Shown in pieces: positions 45,811 through 54,808 of a DNA stretch of 64,000 nucleotides. Origin of the DNA: Lactobacillus kefiranofaciens (GTDB lineage Bacteria > Bacillota > Bacilli > Lactobacillales > Lactobacillaceae); assembly GCF_900103655.1 (NCBI RefSeq), contig NZ_FMXC01000010.1, positions 1 to 64,000 of the forward strand, read 5' to 3'. Every line of letters begins with the position of its first letter. Positions within the stretch are counted from its first letter, which is position 1. The notes below the pieces were generated by a model that worked only from the letters and a program-made list of their open reading frames with translations, did not search any database and had not been told where the DNA came from. The position numbers were made by a program, and so were the translations under genes.

Positions 45811-48117
45811 TTATTTTTCTTCATACGTCGTAGAATCCACATCTAATAACGGACTCTTGGTTCCTGTATAAATGACATCCAGTTTATACATTGCCCGTGA
45901 AGTGATCGTATAAACTAATTGTGTTTCATCAAGCTGATGATAGTTCTCTTTAGAAGCGCCCCACATGATTACGGCGTCAAATTCTAGTCCTTTAGCTAAA
46001 TATGATGGGATCACCAAAGTACCATCAACCAGCCTTTGATTGGCTGTAGCAATCAAAGTGGCCTTCTCGCCCTTTGCCTTCAATTGTTCATGAACAAACC
46101 GCGCGCTGGCCAAATCTTTAGTAATAATAGCCGTAGTAAAATGTTGCGCTTCATTTTCTTTTAGAACTTTTACTAAGACGTTAACTGTGTCTTTATCAGT
46201 CTTTCTGCCCCAGATTACTGGCTTAGGACCCTGGCGGTTAAAGGCTTCGATCTTTTCACCTTGACGCAATATCTGTTTAGTAAAATCAGTCAATTGTTTA
46301 GTCGAACGATATGACTTAGTTAGCTGCACCACATCAGTTTTTTCTGGATCAAATAAACCTGAAATTTGCTTAAGCAAGCTGCGACTCTCATCTTTAGTAA
46401 AAATTGCTTGATTCAAGTCTCCCAACATCGTGAACTTGGCACGAGGAAAGTTGTACTTCAGATAAGCTAATTGGAATGGCGTATAATCTTGAATCTCATC
46501 GATAAAGGCGTAACGCATCTCAAAGTCAGTCCTACGACCGGTAATTAAGTCGTATAAGTATAAATAAGCAGAAACGTCATTCATCGCAATATTATGGCTC
46601 TTGAAGTTCTCTTTTACCTCTTCAACGTGCTTCATCCACTCGGCTTCATCAATGTCCCACTTGCCTAGATCCATCATCTTCGGTACGGCACGCAAAAAAC
46701 TTAGGTATTGTGCCCGCATATTGATAAAATGATTGTGCAAAATCCGCTTGTGGACACCCTTCAAGGCAGCTAATACGATCTTTCTGCCTAAGAAAGCCTC
46801 TTCCTTTTTTTCGGATTCGAATTCTTGATCTGGTCGATCATATAAATCATTCAATTGCTCTTGGCTAAGGCCTTCAATTGTTCTAGACACCCAAGCCTTA
46901 CGTGCTTCAGGCGCAATCTTGCGATTAAGCATCTTGATCAATTCTTCGCGCGTAGCATCAATTCGGTTGGCTAAATTATAATTTTGATTGTAAGAATAAT
47001 AGATCTCCTTGATCTTTTTCTTGTCAAAATATGGCTTCTTTTTATCACGGAAATAAATATTCTTAAAAATCATGCCGCGTTCATTCAAGTGCTTAGCATA
47101 CCGCGTCAAGAGATTAAAGAAATTGACTGAGTCTTTAAACTTACTGATATTAGTATCAGCAGTTTGGTCTTCAAATTGCTTGAATAGATTTTCAACGTTC
47201 ATCCCCGGCAGACGACGGGCAACGAATTGCCAATAAGTCATCTGCACCATGTTTTGTTCACCCATTTCAGGCAAAACGTTCTTGATGTAGTCATTGAACA
47301 ATTGGTTAGGACTGAACATGATTACATCGCTTGAGGTCAAATTGCCGCGATAGCGATACAGCAGAAAGGCGATTCTCTGCAAAATTGCACTCGTCTTGCC
47401 AGAACCGGCCGCACCTTGAACAAAGAGCAAGTCCGCAGAAGTATTCCTGATAATCTTGTTTTGTTCACGTTGAATAGTCGTCACAATTGACTTCATCTGC
47501 GTACTGGATTTTTCAGATAAAACTTCCAGCAGCATTTGGTCACCAATTGATTCATTGGTATCAAACATGTTGATAATCTTGCCATCTTTGATCATAAACT
47601 GCCGCTTTTTGGTCATGTCGACGGTGATCTCACCTTCTGGTGAGTTGTAAGAAACTTTGCCCAACTTACCATCATAATAAATAGATGAAATAGGCGCGCG
47701 CCAATCATAAATCAAGAAATGATCATTCTTATCAGCAAATGAACCCAGGCCAACATAAATGGTTTCTGGCTTCTTTTCGCCTTGCTCCTTGAAATCAATT
47801 CGAGCAAAGTATGGGCGCTTCTCAAGTCGTTCCGCCGTACTAAGCTGCTTAGCAGAATGCTGCCAAGCATGTTCACGCTCACTCAATAGCTGTTGCTGCT
47901 GGTGAATTGAAAGCGCAGTTTCCATTGAAGTAGAGTAGCCGTCATAATCCAATTTAACATCGTCAAAAAAGTGTGAATTAATATCTCGCGCTTCGCCTTC
48001 AGCTGATTTAATTGACTTTTTTAAAGATTTTTCTCGCTCCTTGATCTGCTTTAAAACATTATCAAGGTGTTTTTGTTCAAGTGCTTTTTCATTACTTTCA
48101 GTTTTGGCTGTAGCCAT
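45811..48117 (-). CDS. helD: HelD-type RNA-polymerase-associated helicase
   Basis: 768-residue UvrD/Rep-superfamily ATPase. A long N-terminal coiled coil (EKSLKKSIKSAEGEARDINSHF) is followed by Walker A GAAGSGKTSAILQR near residue 240, Walker B region FIDEIQDYTPFQ, motif VQLTKSYRSTKQLTDF, and a late GLEFDAVIMW motif. This architecture is that of HelD, which clears stalled RNA polymerase, rather than of a DNA-unwinding UvrD. Monocistronic. Confidence 0.9.
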   Translation of the reverse strand: MATAKTESNEKALEQKHLDNVLKQIKEREKSLKKSIKSAEGEARDINSHFFDDVKLDYDGYSTSMETALSIHQQQQLLSEREHAWQHSAKQLSTAERLEKRPYFARIDFKEQGEKKPETIYVGLGSFADKNDHFLIYDWRAPISSIYYDGKLGKVSYNSPEGEITVDMTKKRQFMIKDGKIINMFDTNESIGDQMLLEVLSEKSSTQMKSIVTTIQREQNKIIRNTSADLLFVQGAAGSGKTSAILQRIAFLLYRYRGNLTSSDVIMFSPNQLFNDYIKNVLPEMGEQNMVQMTYWQFVARRLPGMNVENLFKQFEDQTADTNISKFKDSVNFFNLLTRYAKHLNERGMIFKNIYFRDKKKPYFDKKKIKEIYYSYNQNYNLANRIDATREELIKMLNRKIAPEARKAWVSRTIEGLSQEQLNDLYDRPDQEFESEKKEEAFLGRKIVLAALKGVHKRILHNHFINMRAQYLSFLRAVPKMMDLGKWDIDEAEWMKHVEEVKENFKSHNIAMNDVSAYLYLYDLITGRRTDFEMRYAFIDEIQDYTPFQLAYLKYNFPRAKFTMLGDLNQAIFTKDESRSLLKQISGLFDPEKTDVVQLTKSYRSTKQLTDFTKQILRQGEKIEAFNRQGPKPVIWGRKTDKDTVNVLVKVLKENEAQHFTTAIITKDLASARFVHEQLKAKGEKATLIATANQRLVDGTLVIPSYLAKGLEFDAVIMWGASKENYHQLDETQLVYTITSRAMYKLDVIYTGTKSPLLDVDSTTYEEK

Positions 48118-48269
48118 TTAATCACCTTTTCCTTAAAAAAACTCGCATTCTATTTTATCATGAGTAGCGCTTTTATTGTAGTTTTCACGCTCATAAGAAA
48201 AATACAAGCGAAAATAAGTGAAAAATTAAGCTTTCAAGCTTATAATTTTGGCATTGGAGTTGAATATTC

Positions 48270-48950
48270 ATGAGGACATTTTTTAGAATCATCAGAAATA
48301 TTTTCTTGCTTGCACTGCTAGCTTTTGGTGTTTGGACCTACAGGAGCAATCCTAATATGCGGATGGCTACGCAAGATTCTTTAGCCATGTTAAATTACCG
48401 CATTAGTCAACTGCTCAATACAGGGACAGCTACTGAGCCTCAAATAAGTGATAAGCAGCAAACCAAGACTAGTAAAACTACCGATAGTGATACTGCTAAT
48501 ACTCGGTCCTGGACTAAACCTGAAGCTGACGTATATGTTGATATTCATGATAACCTGCAGCTGTGTTCTGCGGCCATTGATGCCATGAATGCCTGGAACA
48601 GAACTGGTGCCTTCACTTTTCATCAGATTAATAATAAAAAAGATGCCCAAATTATCATTAATGTCGTTAATGATAGCAGCACCAATGCGGCTGGTGAAAC
48701 GGCGACTACTTATAATCCAGCAACTGGTCATTTACTGAAGGCTACAGTTCACTTGAATCGTTATTATTTGCAAAATCAATGGTATGGCTACAGCAATAAC
48801 CGCATTGTGAACACTGCTGAACATGAACTAGGTCACGTAATTGGACTCAATCACACCAAAACCGTCTCAGTAATGTATCCTAAAGGTTCAATCTACACGA
48901 TTCAGCCGCAAGATATCAAAAATGTTAGAAAAATCTATCATGAAAAGTAA
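48270..48950 (+). CDS. secreted matrixin-like zinc metalloprotease
   Basis: 226 residues: an N-terminal membrane anchor or signal (about 5-25), a Thr/Ser linker, then a compact metalloprotease domain. The zinc motif HELGHVIGLNH (HExxHxxGxxH) is near residue 190, followed by VSVMYP, the Met-turn of metzincins. The active domain is outside the cell. GGAG lies 10 bases before the ATG. Physiological target unknown. Confidence 0.9.
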   Translation: MRTFFRIIRNIFLLALLAFGVWTYRSNPNMRMATQDSLAMLNYRISQLLNTGTATEPQISDKQQTKTSKTTDSDTANTRSWTKPEADVYVDIHDNLQLCSAAIDAMNAWNRTGAFTFHQINNKKDAQIIINVVNDSSTNAAGETATTYNPATGHLLKATVHLNRYYLQNQWYGYSNNRIVNTAEHELGHVIGLNHTKTVSVMYPKGSIYTIQPQDIKNVRKIYHEK

Positions 48951-49013
48951 TTTACTTTATTTGCTCTTCTTTTTTTCTTAGAATAAAGGAGAGTTTTTTG
49001 ATGAGGAGAAAAA

Positions 49014-49664
49014 ATGAAAAGAATTTATGTTGTCCGTCATGGACAAACTTATATTAACCGTTATAACAAAATGCAAGGCTGGTGCGATACGCCTTTAACC
49101 GAAGCTGGTATTGAAGGTGCTAATCAGGCAGGCGAAGCATTAAAGGATGTGCCCTTTGATATTGCTTTATCCAGTGACTTGAAGCGAGCTAGCGACACCT
49201 GTGAACTGATTATGAAGCACAATGTTAATAAAGACGAATTGCAGCACATTGCCAGTCCATTTTTTAGAGAACAATTCTACGGCTACTTCGAAGGATTAGA
49301 TTCTGAAATGGCTTGGCGCATGATCGGTGGCGGATACGGTTACGCCACAAGACAGGAAATGTTTAAGCATGAGAGCATCAACACTATTAAAGATTGGATC
49401 AAGGAAGCCGACCCATATCATCAAGCTGAAAATGCAAAAGAATATTGGGATCGCCTTGACAAAGGCTTCAAATTAATCAGCGAATTAGATGGTGCAGAAA
49501 ATATTTTGCTAGTTACCCACGGCTTAACAATTAGAAGTCTATGGTATCGTTATGGCGATAATATTCCGCTAGTACCTGGTCCTAAGAATGCTTCAATTAC
49601 AATTATGACTATGAGTAATAAGGGTGAAATTAAGATTCCTAGTTGGAACAAGATGCATTTATAA
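49014..49664 (+). CDS. histidine phosphatase (phosphoglycerate mutase family)
   Basis: 216-residue phosphatase with the RHG motif VVRHGQTYINR (phospho-His near residue 9), SSDLKRASDT, and a second His in LLVTHGLTIRS. Family members act as cofactor-dependent mutase or as broad phosphatases; the low similarity to GpmA motifs favours a phosphatase. AGGAG precedes the ATG. It shares a terminator with the convergent permease gene. Confidence 0.9.
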   Translation: MKRIYVVRHGQTYINRYNKMQGWCDTPLTEAGIEGANQAGEALKDVPFDIALSSDLKRASDTCELIMKHNVNKDELQHIASPFFREQFYGYFEGLDSEMAWRMIGGGYGYATRQEMFKHESINTIKDWIKEADPYHQAENAKEYWDRLDKGFKLISELDGAENILLVTHGLTIRSLWYRYGDNIPLVPGPKNASITIMTMSNKGEIKIPSWNKMHL

Positions 49665-49668
49665 ACAA

Positions 49669-49697
49669 AAAAGCTTTCCAGTTTGGAAAGCTTTTTG
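49669..49697. terminator. bidirectional terminator
   Basis: AAAAAGCTTTCC, AGTTT, GGAAAGCTTTTT: a perfect hairpin between two converging genes. Confidence 0.92.
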
Positions 49698-49703
49698 TAT
49701 TTC

Positions 49704-51506
49704 TTATCTCTTCAAAACAATATTTTTATACAACTTCACCGTTACCGCATAGTAAACGAAGTACAATACGATAAAGATTAAAAATGGTAGCCAGATTCCC
49801 ATATATGGTTTAGGCAATAATGCTTTAAACAATCTGAGTCCAAAGAGTACATCGATTACACCAAGCACGCTTGGCAATAGGAACAAGACACCGATTTCGC
49901 TTCTGATTGATTTCTTAAGCACCTTTTCTCTAGAACCAATCTTATAAAGCATTTCGTAATGTACTTTGTCGCTGGCGGCACCGCTTAAGACTTTGAACAT
50001 CAAGGTTGAAGCAAGCATGGTCAAAAATGCGATTCCGAGGAAGAAACCCATGAATGCAAAACCACTACAGAAGCCAAGCATCATTTGATAACTAAATGGT
50101 TTAGTACCAGTTAGTGCACTTGCCATCGCTGGATTAGCGGCAATTTGCACCTTTTCTAGCTTCATCAAGGTTGGATAATCTTTAGCAAAGTCTTTCACTG
50201 TTAATAAAGTGACGAATTTCTTCTGCCCTTTAATTGTCTTCAACTTGTCAGCTGAAACTAAATTAATCTTCTTTTTACCTGCACCTACCATTGTCCCCAA
50301 CAGCATGTTGCCATATCTATTAGGATTGGTTAAATCTTTAGTCTTCACAGTATATGGCTTGTAAGTTGGAAAATTATTGCCGTGTTGAATAAATTTAATA
50401 TCTTTAAGTGGACTCTTTTCCAACTCAGCTTGGTTGAAGTAAAGGTCTTTCTGGTTTTCGACATAGTGATAAGTAGCCTTGCTCTTAAGATCAAGCTTAG
50501 CCATATTTTTCTTAACAGCTGGGCTATTTTGCATAACTGTTGCATCATAGTATGAGCTCTTAACTGCTTGATCCTTCAATGAATTAAAATTAAGACCTAC
50601 AGTAATAGCTCCAAGCGCTAAAGCGAAAAGTAATGAGATGACTGACAGAATGCGCGTATAATCACGAATTCTGAATTTTAATTGACCCAAAGTGAAGACG
50701 CGAATGCCGTGGTAGGCAAAGCCTTTCTTTTTGAGAAACAGATTAATGATGAGTGTGAAGAATGAATCAAAAGTGAAGTAAGAACCAGCTACGATAGTAA
50801 CTAAAGCTGCTGGGATAATGAAGAAAATTGCACTAGCTGGCATCCCCATGATGTAGTAGCCTGCAGCAAGCAGTGCCAAGCCCAAGATAGCTTCAACTAC
50901 TCTTAAGCCATTCTTGCGGCTTAATTTAATTGGCTTTTGGTCTTCATGCAATAAGTCGATCACCTTGCTGCGTACAAGCTTATGCACGTTTCTCAAAGCT
51001 GCTAAGAAGAAAATCGCAACAAATAAAATTAATGTCCAGATAATTGCGTTAGGCAAGATTATTTGAAAATGCGTAATCTGCAAGCCTAAGCTGCTAATCA
51101 CCAGTTTCGAAACAATCGCAGTCAAGCCAAAGCCGATTACGATTCCTAATACCGTAGCCAAGATCCCGGTCATTAAGGTTTCACAGAAGATCAATAACCC
51201 AATTTCCGAACTCTTGGCTCCCAGCATCATGAACATGCCGTAGTCGTGCTGGCGCATGCTAAGCAAAAACGAGTTGGCATACACCAGATAAACAAAAGTA
51301 ATAATTGCGAGCAGAACAATCCCGAAGCCGAAAATAAAGCTCAAGTATTGCCCCGGCGCGTTAACATCTTTACTCATAAAGCCCGGATTAATCGCCAAAG
51401 ATAAAAACATGTAAAAAATCATGCTGGCTACAACTAATCCTGAAAACAGAACCGTGTAGTCCTTTAGCCGGCTTTTAATCCCGGTCAAAGATAATTTCCA
51501 AATCAT
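49704..51506 (-). CDS. FtsX-like ABC permease (BceB/VraE type)
   Basis: 600-residue membrane protein with about ten helices in the pattern 1+3, a large extracellular domain (about 310-470), then a C-terminal set, as in BceB-type bacitracin/peptide resistance permeases. It starts 10 bases after its ATPase gene with AGGAGGG before the ATG. No sensor kinase pair is adjacent, unlike classical Bce modules. Confidence 0.9.
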   Translation of the reverse strand: MIWKLSLTGIKSRLKDYTVLFSGLVVASMIFYMFLSLAINPGFMSKDVNAPGQYLSFIFGFGIVLLAIITFVYLVYANSFLLSMRQHDYGMFMMLGAKSSEIGLLIFCETLMTGILATVLGIVIGFGLTAIVSKLVISSLGLQITHFQIILPNAIIWTLILFVAIFFLAALRNVHKLVRSKVIDLLHEDQKPIKLSRKNGLRVVEAILGLALLAAGYYIMGMPASAIFFIIPAALVTIVAGSYFTFDSFFTLIINLFLKKKGFAYHGIRVFTLGQLKFRIRDYTRILSVISLLFALALGAITVGLNFNSLKDQAVKSSYYDATVMQNSPAVKKNMAKLDLKSKATYHYVENQKDLYFNQAELEKSPLKDIKFIQHGNNFPTYKPYTVKTKDLTNPNRYGNMLLGTMVGAGKKKINLVSADKLKTIKGQKKFVTLLTVKDFAKDYPTLMKLEKVQIAANPAMASALTGTKPFSYQMMLGFCSGFAFMGFFLGIAFLTMLASTLMFKVLSGAASDKVHYEMLYKIGSREKVLKKSIRSEIGVLFLLPSVLGVIDVLFGLRLFKALLPKPYMGIWLPFLIFIVLYFVYYAVTVKLYKNIVLKR

Positions 51507-51516
51507 GATTTCCCTC

Positions 51517-52266
51517 CTATTCTTCCGTACCCAAGTGGGCGATCAATTCATGGTAAAAGTCAACTCTTGACTGCTTGCCCTTTTCCATTTGTTGACCAAT
51601 CTTACCGTCTTTAATAAATAAAATGCGGTTGGCAAAACTAGCTGAAAATGGATCGTGCGTTACCATCAAAGTTGTGACGCCATCATTTTTATTCAAATTT
51701 TCCATCGTATTTAAAAGTTCTCGTGCACTCTTAGAATCAAGCGCACCGGTTGGTTCATCGGCCAGCAAAATTGCTGGTTCATGCACCAAGGCACGCGCTG
51801 CAGCTGCACGCTGCTTTTGACCGCCAGAAATTTCTGCGGGATATTTATTCAAGATTTCTTTAATGCTCAACTTTTCAGCAATCTTATCCACAAGTGGATT
51901 AATGCGATTAGTTGAAATGCCGCGCAAGCTAAGTGGTAATGCGATGTTTTCTCGATTGGTTAGATTCTCCAATAAGTTAAAATCTTGGAAGATAAAACCA
52001 ATTTCTTTACTACGGAAATCTGCCATTTGATTGGTGTTTAAAGTACTAATATCGTGACTATTAATAAAAACTTGACCAGTCGTTGGCTTATCTAATGTTG
52101 AAAGAATATTCAATAAAGTAGTTTTACCTGAGCCAGAAGCTCCCATGATTGCTACGAATTCTCCAGAAGCAACCTTGAAGTTGATCCCCTTTAAAGCTTG
52201 GTATTGTTTTTCGCCTTTTTTACCGTAAGTTTTGGTGATATTGTCCACCACAAGAATTTCGTTCAT
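51517..52266 (-). CDS. ABC transporter ATP-binding protein (BceA/MacB type)
   Basis: 249-residue ATPase: Walker A GASGSGKTT, signature ISGGQKQR, Walker B ILLADEPTGALD, switch MVTHDP. This is the class that energises FtsX-like permeases for antimicrobial-peptide sensing or resistance. First gene of a two-gene operon with a palindrome over its promoter. Confidence 0.93.
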   Translation of the reverse strand: MNEILVVDNITKTYGKKGEKQYQALKGINFKVASGEFVAIMGASGSGKTTLLNILSTLDKPTTGQVFINSHDISTLNTNQMADFRSKEIGFIFQDFNLLENLTNRENIALPLSLRGISTNRINPLVDKIAEKLSIKEILNKYPAEISGGQKQRAAAARALVHEPAILLADEPTGALDSKSARELLNTMENLNKNDGVTTLMVTHDPFSASFANRILFIKDGKIGQQMEKGKQSRVDFYHELIAHLGTEE

Positions 52267-52300
52267 TTTAAGTTCCTCGCGTTCTTTGTTTTTGTTCTGC

Positions 52301-52346
52301 TGTATTATTTAATTAATACACTAATATGATATTGCATTTTTGTCAA
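52301..52346 (-). promoter_or_regulatory. promoter and palindromic operator of the BceAB-like operon
   Basis: TTGACA at 52341-52346 on the minus strand is followed, at the -10/start region, by the dyad TGTATTA-N6-TAATACA (52301-52320). A repressor bound there would block initiation. The -10 itself is weak. Confidence 0.45.
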
Positions 52347-52357
52347 TCTTTTTAGAT

Positions 52358-52397
52358 AAAAAAATAGGCTTTCTGCTTAAACATCTGCAGAAAACCT
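52358..52397 (-). terminator. terminator of the TcaA-like gene
   Basis: AGGTTTTCTGC and GCAGAAAGCCT pair (one G-U pair) and the minus strand continues into T's. Confidence 0.85.
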
Positions 52398-52415
52398 TGA
52401 TAAATTAATGTTTAT

Positions 52416-53681
52416 TTATTTTTTAGTTTTAATTGATTTAGATTCACCAATCGTTTGAATCCTTTGTTGCTGCTCAACATAATGAAAAATTGCGTTTTGA
52501 TATAACAGCTTTTCCTTTTTTTCCCCCTTATTCTTAAACTTCTTAATTAAGGTCACTTCATAATCAACCTTGCTATAATTACGTCTACCAGGCATCACAG
52601 ATAAAACCTTGATTTCAACATTAACTTTTTTCAGCTTCTTATCTTTCTTCCAAGACTTAAACCGTTTAGTCAGCTTTTGATAATCAGAATTGTCCTTGCC
52701 ATTTTCAAAATCATCTTCGCTAGGCTGCTTGAAATTTTCATAGAGGATTCTAGTGGCATCCCCTACCTGAATGAGTCCTGGCCAGATTGGATTAACGATG
52801 TAATCACCTTCTGCATCCTGGTAGACATCTTTTTGATTATTCCCCTGGTAATCTTGCGTACTATCATAATCAGTAACATCATCCTCGCTGTCACTGAAGG
52901 CAGCAGTAATTGACTGGGATAAATCCGTTACCTTTTCAGACTTGATCGTTTGCCCGTCGCTTTTACTCTTGATATAAATTTCCATCCGTTTGGCAATTGG
53001 ATAATCCTTAAAAGTATAGGTCCCATTTTTAGTCAATTTGCCTACCTTGCGATCATTGACATAAATAATTCCATTCGGAACGCTGCGAATCTGAAAAGTG
53101 GCAGTCTTAATCTTCATATTAACGGTCTTATTTGACCAAATATTAACAATCGAATCGGCATCTAACTGGCGACCGTTGACCTTGGCTTTGACCAAAACAT
53201 GATAGCGTCCTGGGAAAACTAGCCCTAAATCTTGGTAATAATTCTGGTCGCCACCCTGCATTTGACCATAATTTTTCCGGTCAACATATAAAGTTGAATC
53301 CGCGTGATTAGTTTGCACTTGGGGCCGGTAACATTGCACCCGCAACCGATATTTAGGAAAAATTATAAAGTAGCGACCTGATTCTACTAATTGAATCTCG
53401 GCACTATCACGATTGTGTCGTAAGTTATAAGCTAAGCGTCTGGCGGCCTTTTTATGTTCCTTGAAGTAACTCTGAAGTGGCTTTAAACTGCTATCCGTAA
53501 CATTCATATCTGGCGTTGATGGGATCACATACTTAGCCATCTCAGCCTTGGGATTTTGCAAATTAGCTACAATCCGCTCAATTTGTCGATCTTTTGTATA
53601 ATAAAGACTGCCCAAACCCGTGAAAGCGGCAATGAGCAAGATGATTATTCCAAATGTCCAAATTTTTTTATGCTTTTTCAT
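52416..53681 (-). CDS. TcaA/YvbJ-like membrane-anchored protein
   Basis: 421 residues with an N-terminal anchor (about 8-27) and a large extracellular part. Paired beta modules (RYFIIFPKYRLRVQCYRPQVQTN, FQIRSVPNGIIYVNDRKVGKL) resemble the repeat domains of TcaA-type proteins that affect glycopeptide resistance and wall metabolism. The zinc ribbon found at the start of some homologues is absent here. Function is by resemblance only. Confidence 0.7.
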   Translation of the reverse strand: MKKHKKIWTFGIIILLIAAFTGLGSLYYTKDRQIERIVANLQNPKAEMAKYVIPSTPDMNVTDSSLKPLQSYFKEHKKAARRLAYNLRHNRDSAEIQLVESGRYFIIFPKYRLRVQCYRPQVQTNHADSTLYVDRKNYGQMQGGDQNYYQDLGLVFPGRYHVLVKAKVNGRQLDADSIVNIWSNKTVNMKIKTATFQIRSVPNGIIYVNDRKVGKLTKNGTYTFKDYPIAKRMEIYIKSKSDGQTIKSEKVTDLSQSITAAFSDSEDDVTDYDSTQDYQGNNQKDVYQDAEGDYIVNPIWPGLIQVGDATRILYENFKQPSEDDFENGKDNSDYQKLTKRFKSWKKDKKLKKVNVEIKVLSVMPGRRNYSKVDYEVTLIKKFKNKGEKKEKLLYQNAIFHYVEQQQRIQTIGESKSIKTKK

Positions 53682-53769
53682 TTTTACACCCTGTTTAAAA
53701 TTGCTTTTTCTCTTAGGGTATCAATTTGAGTCAAAATAGCAAATATCTTTTTTCAGCGAGGCAGAATTT

Positions 53770-54450
53770 ATGGAAATTAATTTTGATTTTTTACAAGCCA
53801 GTCCCACATTCAAACAGCATTTTCCTGCAGCCAATAAGATTCACAAATTATATACGATTGCAGACTACCGTGACGTCATCAGCAATTCACGGCTTTTGCT
53901 TGAAGCACTTACTAAACAGATTTTTCAATTAGAAAACCTCAATCAATATTATCAATTGCCAGCTGGCGAATATCACAATTTACGTAATGACACCCATTAT
54001 CTACGCTCTGAGGTCAACTATCCTCTCAGCATCATGAATCTTTTTGACGAAGTGCGCCGGATGGGCAACGCGGCAGTGCACGATTTGAAGATTGAACCGG
54101 ATCAGAAGCAAGCCTGGCGCTGCCTAAGCGATTTGCATGATATTCTAGTTTTTTTAGTCAATAGTTATGATGGAAAGCAGCTTTATTACTTTAGACCTGA
54201 CATTGCAATGGAAGCACAAACTGATAAGAAACATTATCATCTTAGGAAAAAAGCCCAGCATAAGCCACTTCACTTACATGACCATCAAACATTTAAGAAG
54301 ACAACACATGACCATGCTAGTCAAAAAATGAAAAGGGCAAAATATTTTTCAAGCAAACCAATTTCAGAATCCAAGCCCCAGTTAGATGCCCCGACTAAAA
54401 CAAAAGAAAGTTTTCTAACCAAGCTTAAGCATTTTTGGCATAAAAAATAG
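53770..54450 (+). CDS. DUF4145-domain protein
   Basis: 226-residue soluble protein. Residues 1-140 match the DUF4145 pattern (SRLLLEALTKQIFQLE, VRRMGNAAVHDLKIEPDQ), a helical domain often seen near nucleases and defence genes. The C-terminal 80 residues are His/Lys-rich and disordered (KPLHLHDHQTFKKTTHDHAS), perhaps metal- or nucleic-acid-binding. GAGG precedes the ATG. No nuclease domain is attached. Confidence 0.7.
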   Translation: MEINFDFLQASPTFKQHFPAANKIHKLYTIADYRDVISNSRLLLEALTKQIFQLENLNQYYQLPAGEYHNLRNDTHYLRSEVNYPLSIMNLFDEVRRMGNAAVHDLKIEPDQKQAWRCLSDLHDILVFLVNSYDGKQLYYFRPDIAMEAQTDKKHYHLRKKAQHKPLHLHDHQTFKKTTHDHASQKMKRAKYFSSKPISESKPQLDAPTKTKESFLTKLKHFWHKK

Positions 54451-54566
54451 CAAGATCTCTCTTGCCAAATAAACGATTCCATTAAACGTAGTCAAGTGTA
54501 CGGAAATTCATGCTGTGACTACTAGCGAGCTGTCATACTCCTCCACGAGAGCAACTCGCACAGTAA
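54442..54566 (-). ncRNA. possible minus-strand small RNA
   Basis: A hairpin GCAAGA-N4-TCTTGC (54450-54465) has a T-run only on the minus side, so it is a terminator for leftward RNA, yet no minus-strand gene precedes it. Upstream sequence folds well (CTGTG...CACAG, GCGAG...CTCGC at about 54510-54562), and TATGAT (54565-54570) may be a -10. It resembles a small RNA of roughly 115 bases, or a decayed leader; not recognised. Confidence 0.3.
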
Positions 54567-54643
54567 TCATACCGCAATTGTGGCTATCAAAAAAATCAAT
54601 TTTTTCTTTCATGAATATAATCAAAAAATGATGATGAATCCTA

Positions 54644-54671
54644 TTGACACTATGTCACTATATGATAAAAT
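54644..54671 (+). promoter_or_regulatory. promoter with inverted repeat before the ATPase leader
   Basis: TTGACA (54644-54649), 16 bases, TAAAAT (54666-54671). The dyad TGACA-CTA-TGTCA (54645-54657) overlaps the -35 and could be a repressor site. Confidence 0.6.
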
Positions 54672-54690
54672 TAATTCTAGGATTTATATA

Positions 54691-54785
54691 TTGAGAAGCG
54701 CCAATAACGCTGCCAATACACAAATGAAAACTGAACAGGTTTCTCAAATGGAGAATGGCTTACATTGGCTATTCTCCATTTTTTT
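54691..54785 (+). promoter_or_regulatory. possible transcription attenuator in the ATPase leader
   Basis: Four segments can pair in two ways. TTGAGAA (54691-54697) with TTCTCAA (54741-54747) frees an 11-bp terminator (54746-54756 with 54771-54781, then T's); or TTCTC of the second segment pairs with GAGAA of the third and breaks the terminator. This is attenuator or riboswitch logic, and it matches no class I recognise. Confidence 0.55.
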
Positions 54786-54808
54786 ACGAAAGGATTGATC
54801 TGTCCATT

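Noticed and set aside
54718..54798. A 24-residue leader peptide in the ATPase leader
   Set aside because: The frame spans the terminator hairpin and has no ribosome binding site.
54451..54808. yybP-ykoY manganese riboswitch before the P-type ATPase
   Set aside because: The conserved GGGGAGUA-type stem and loop sequences of that class are not visible; only a generic two-state hairpin arrangement is.
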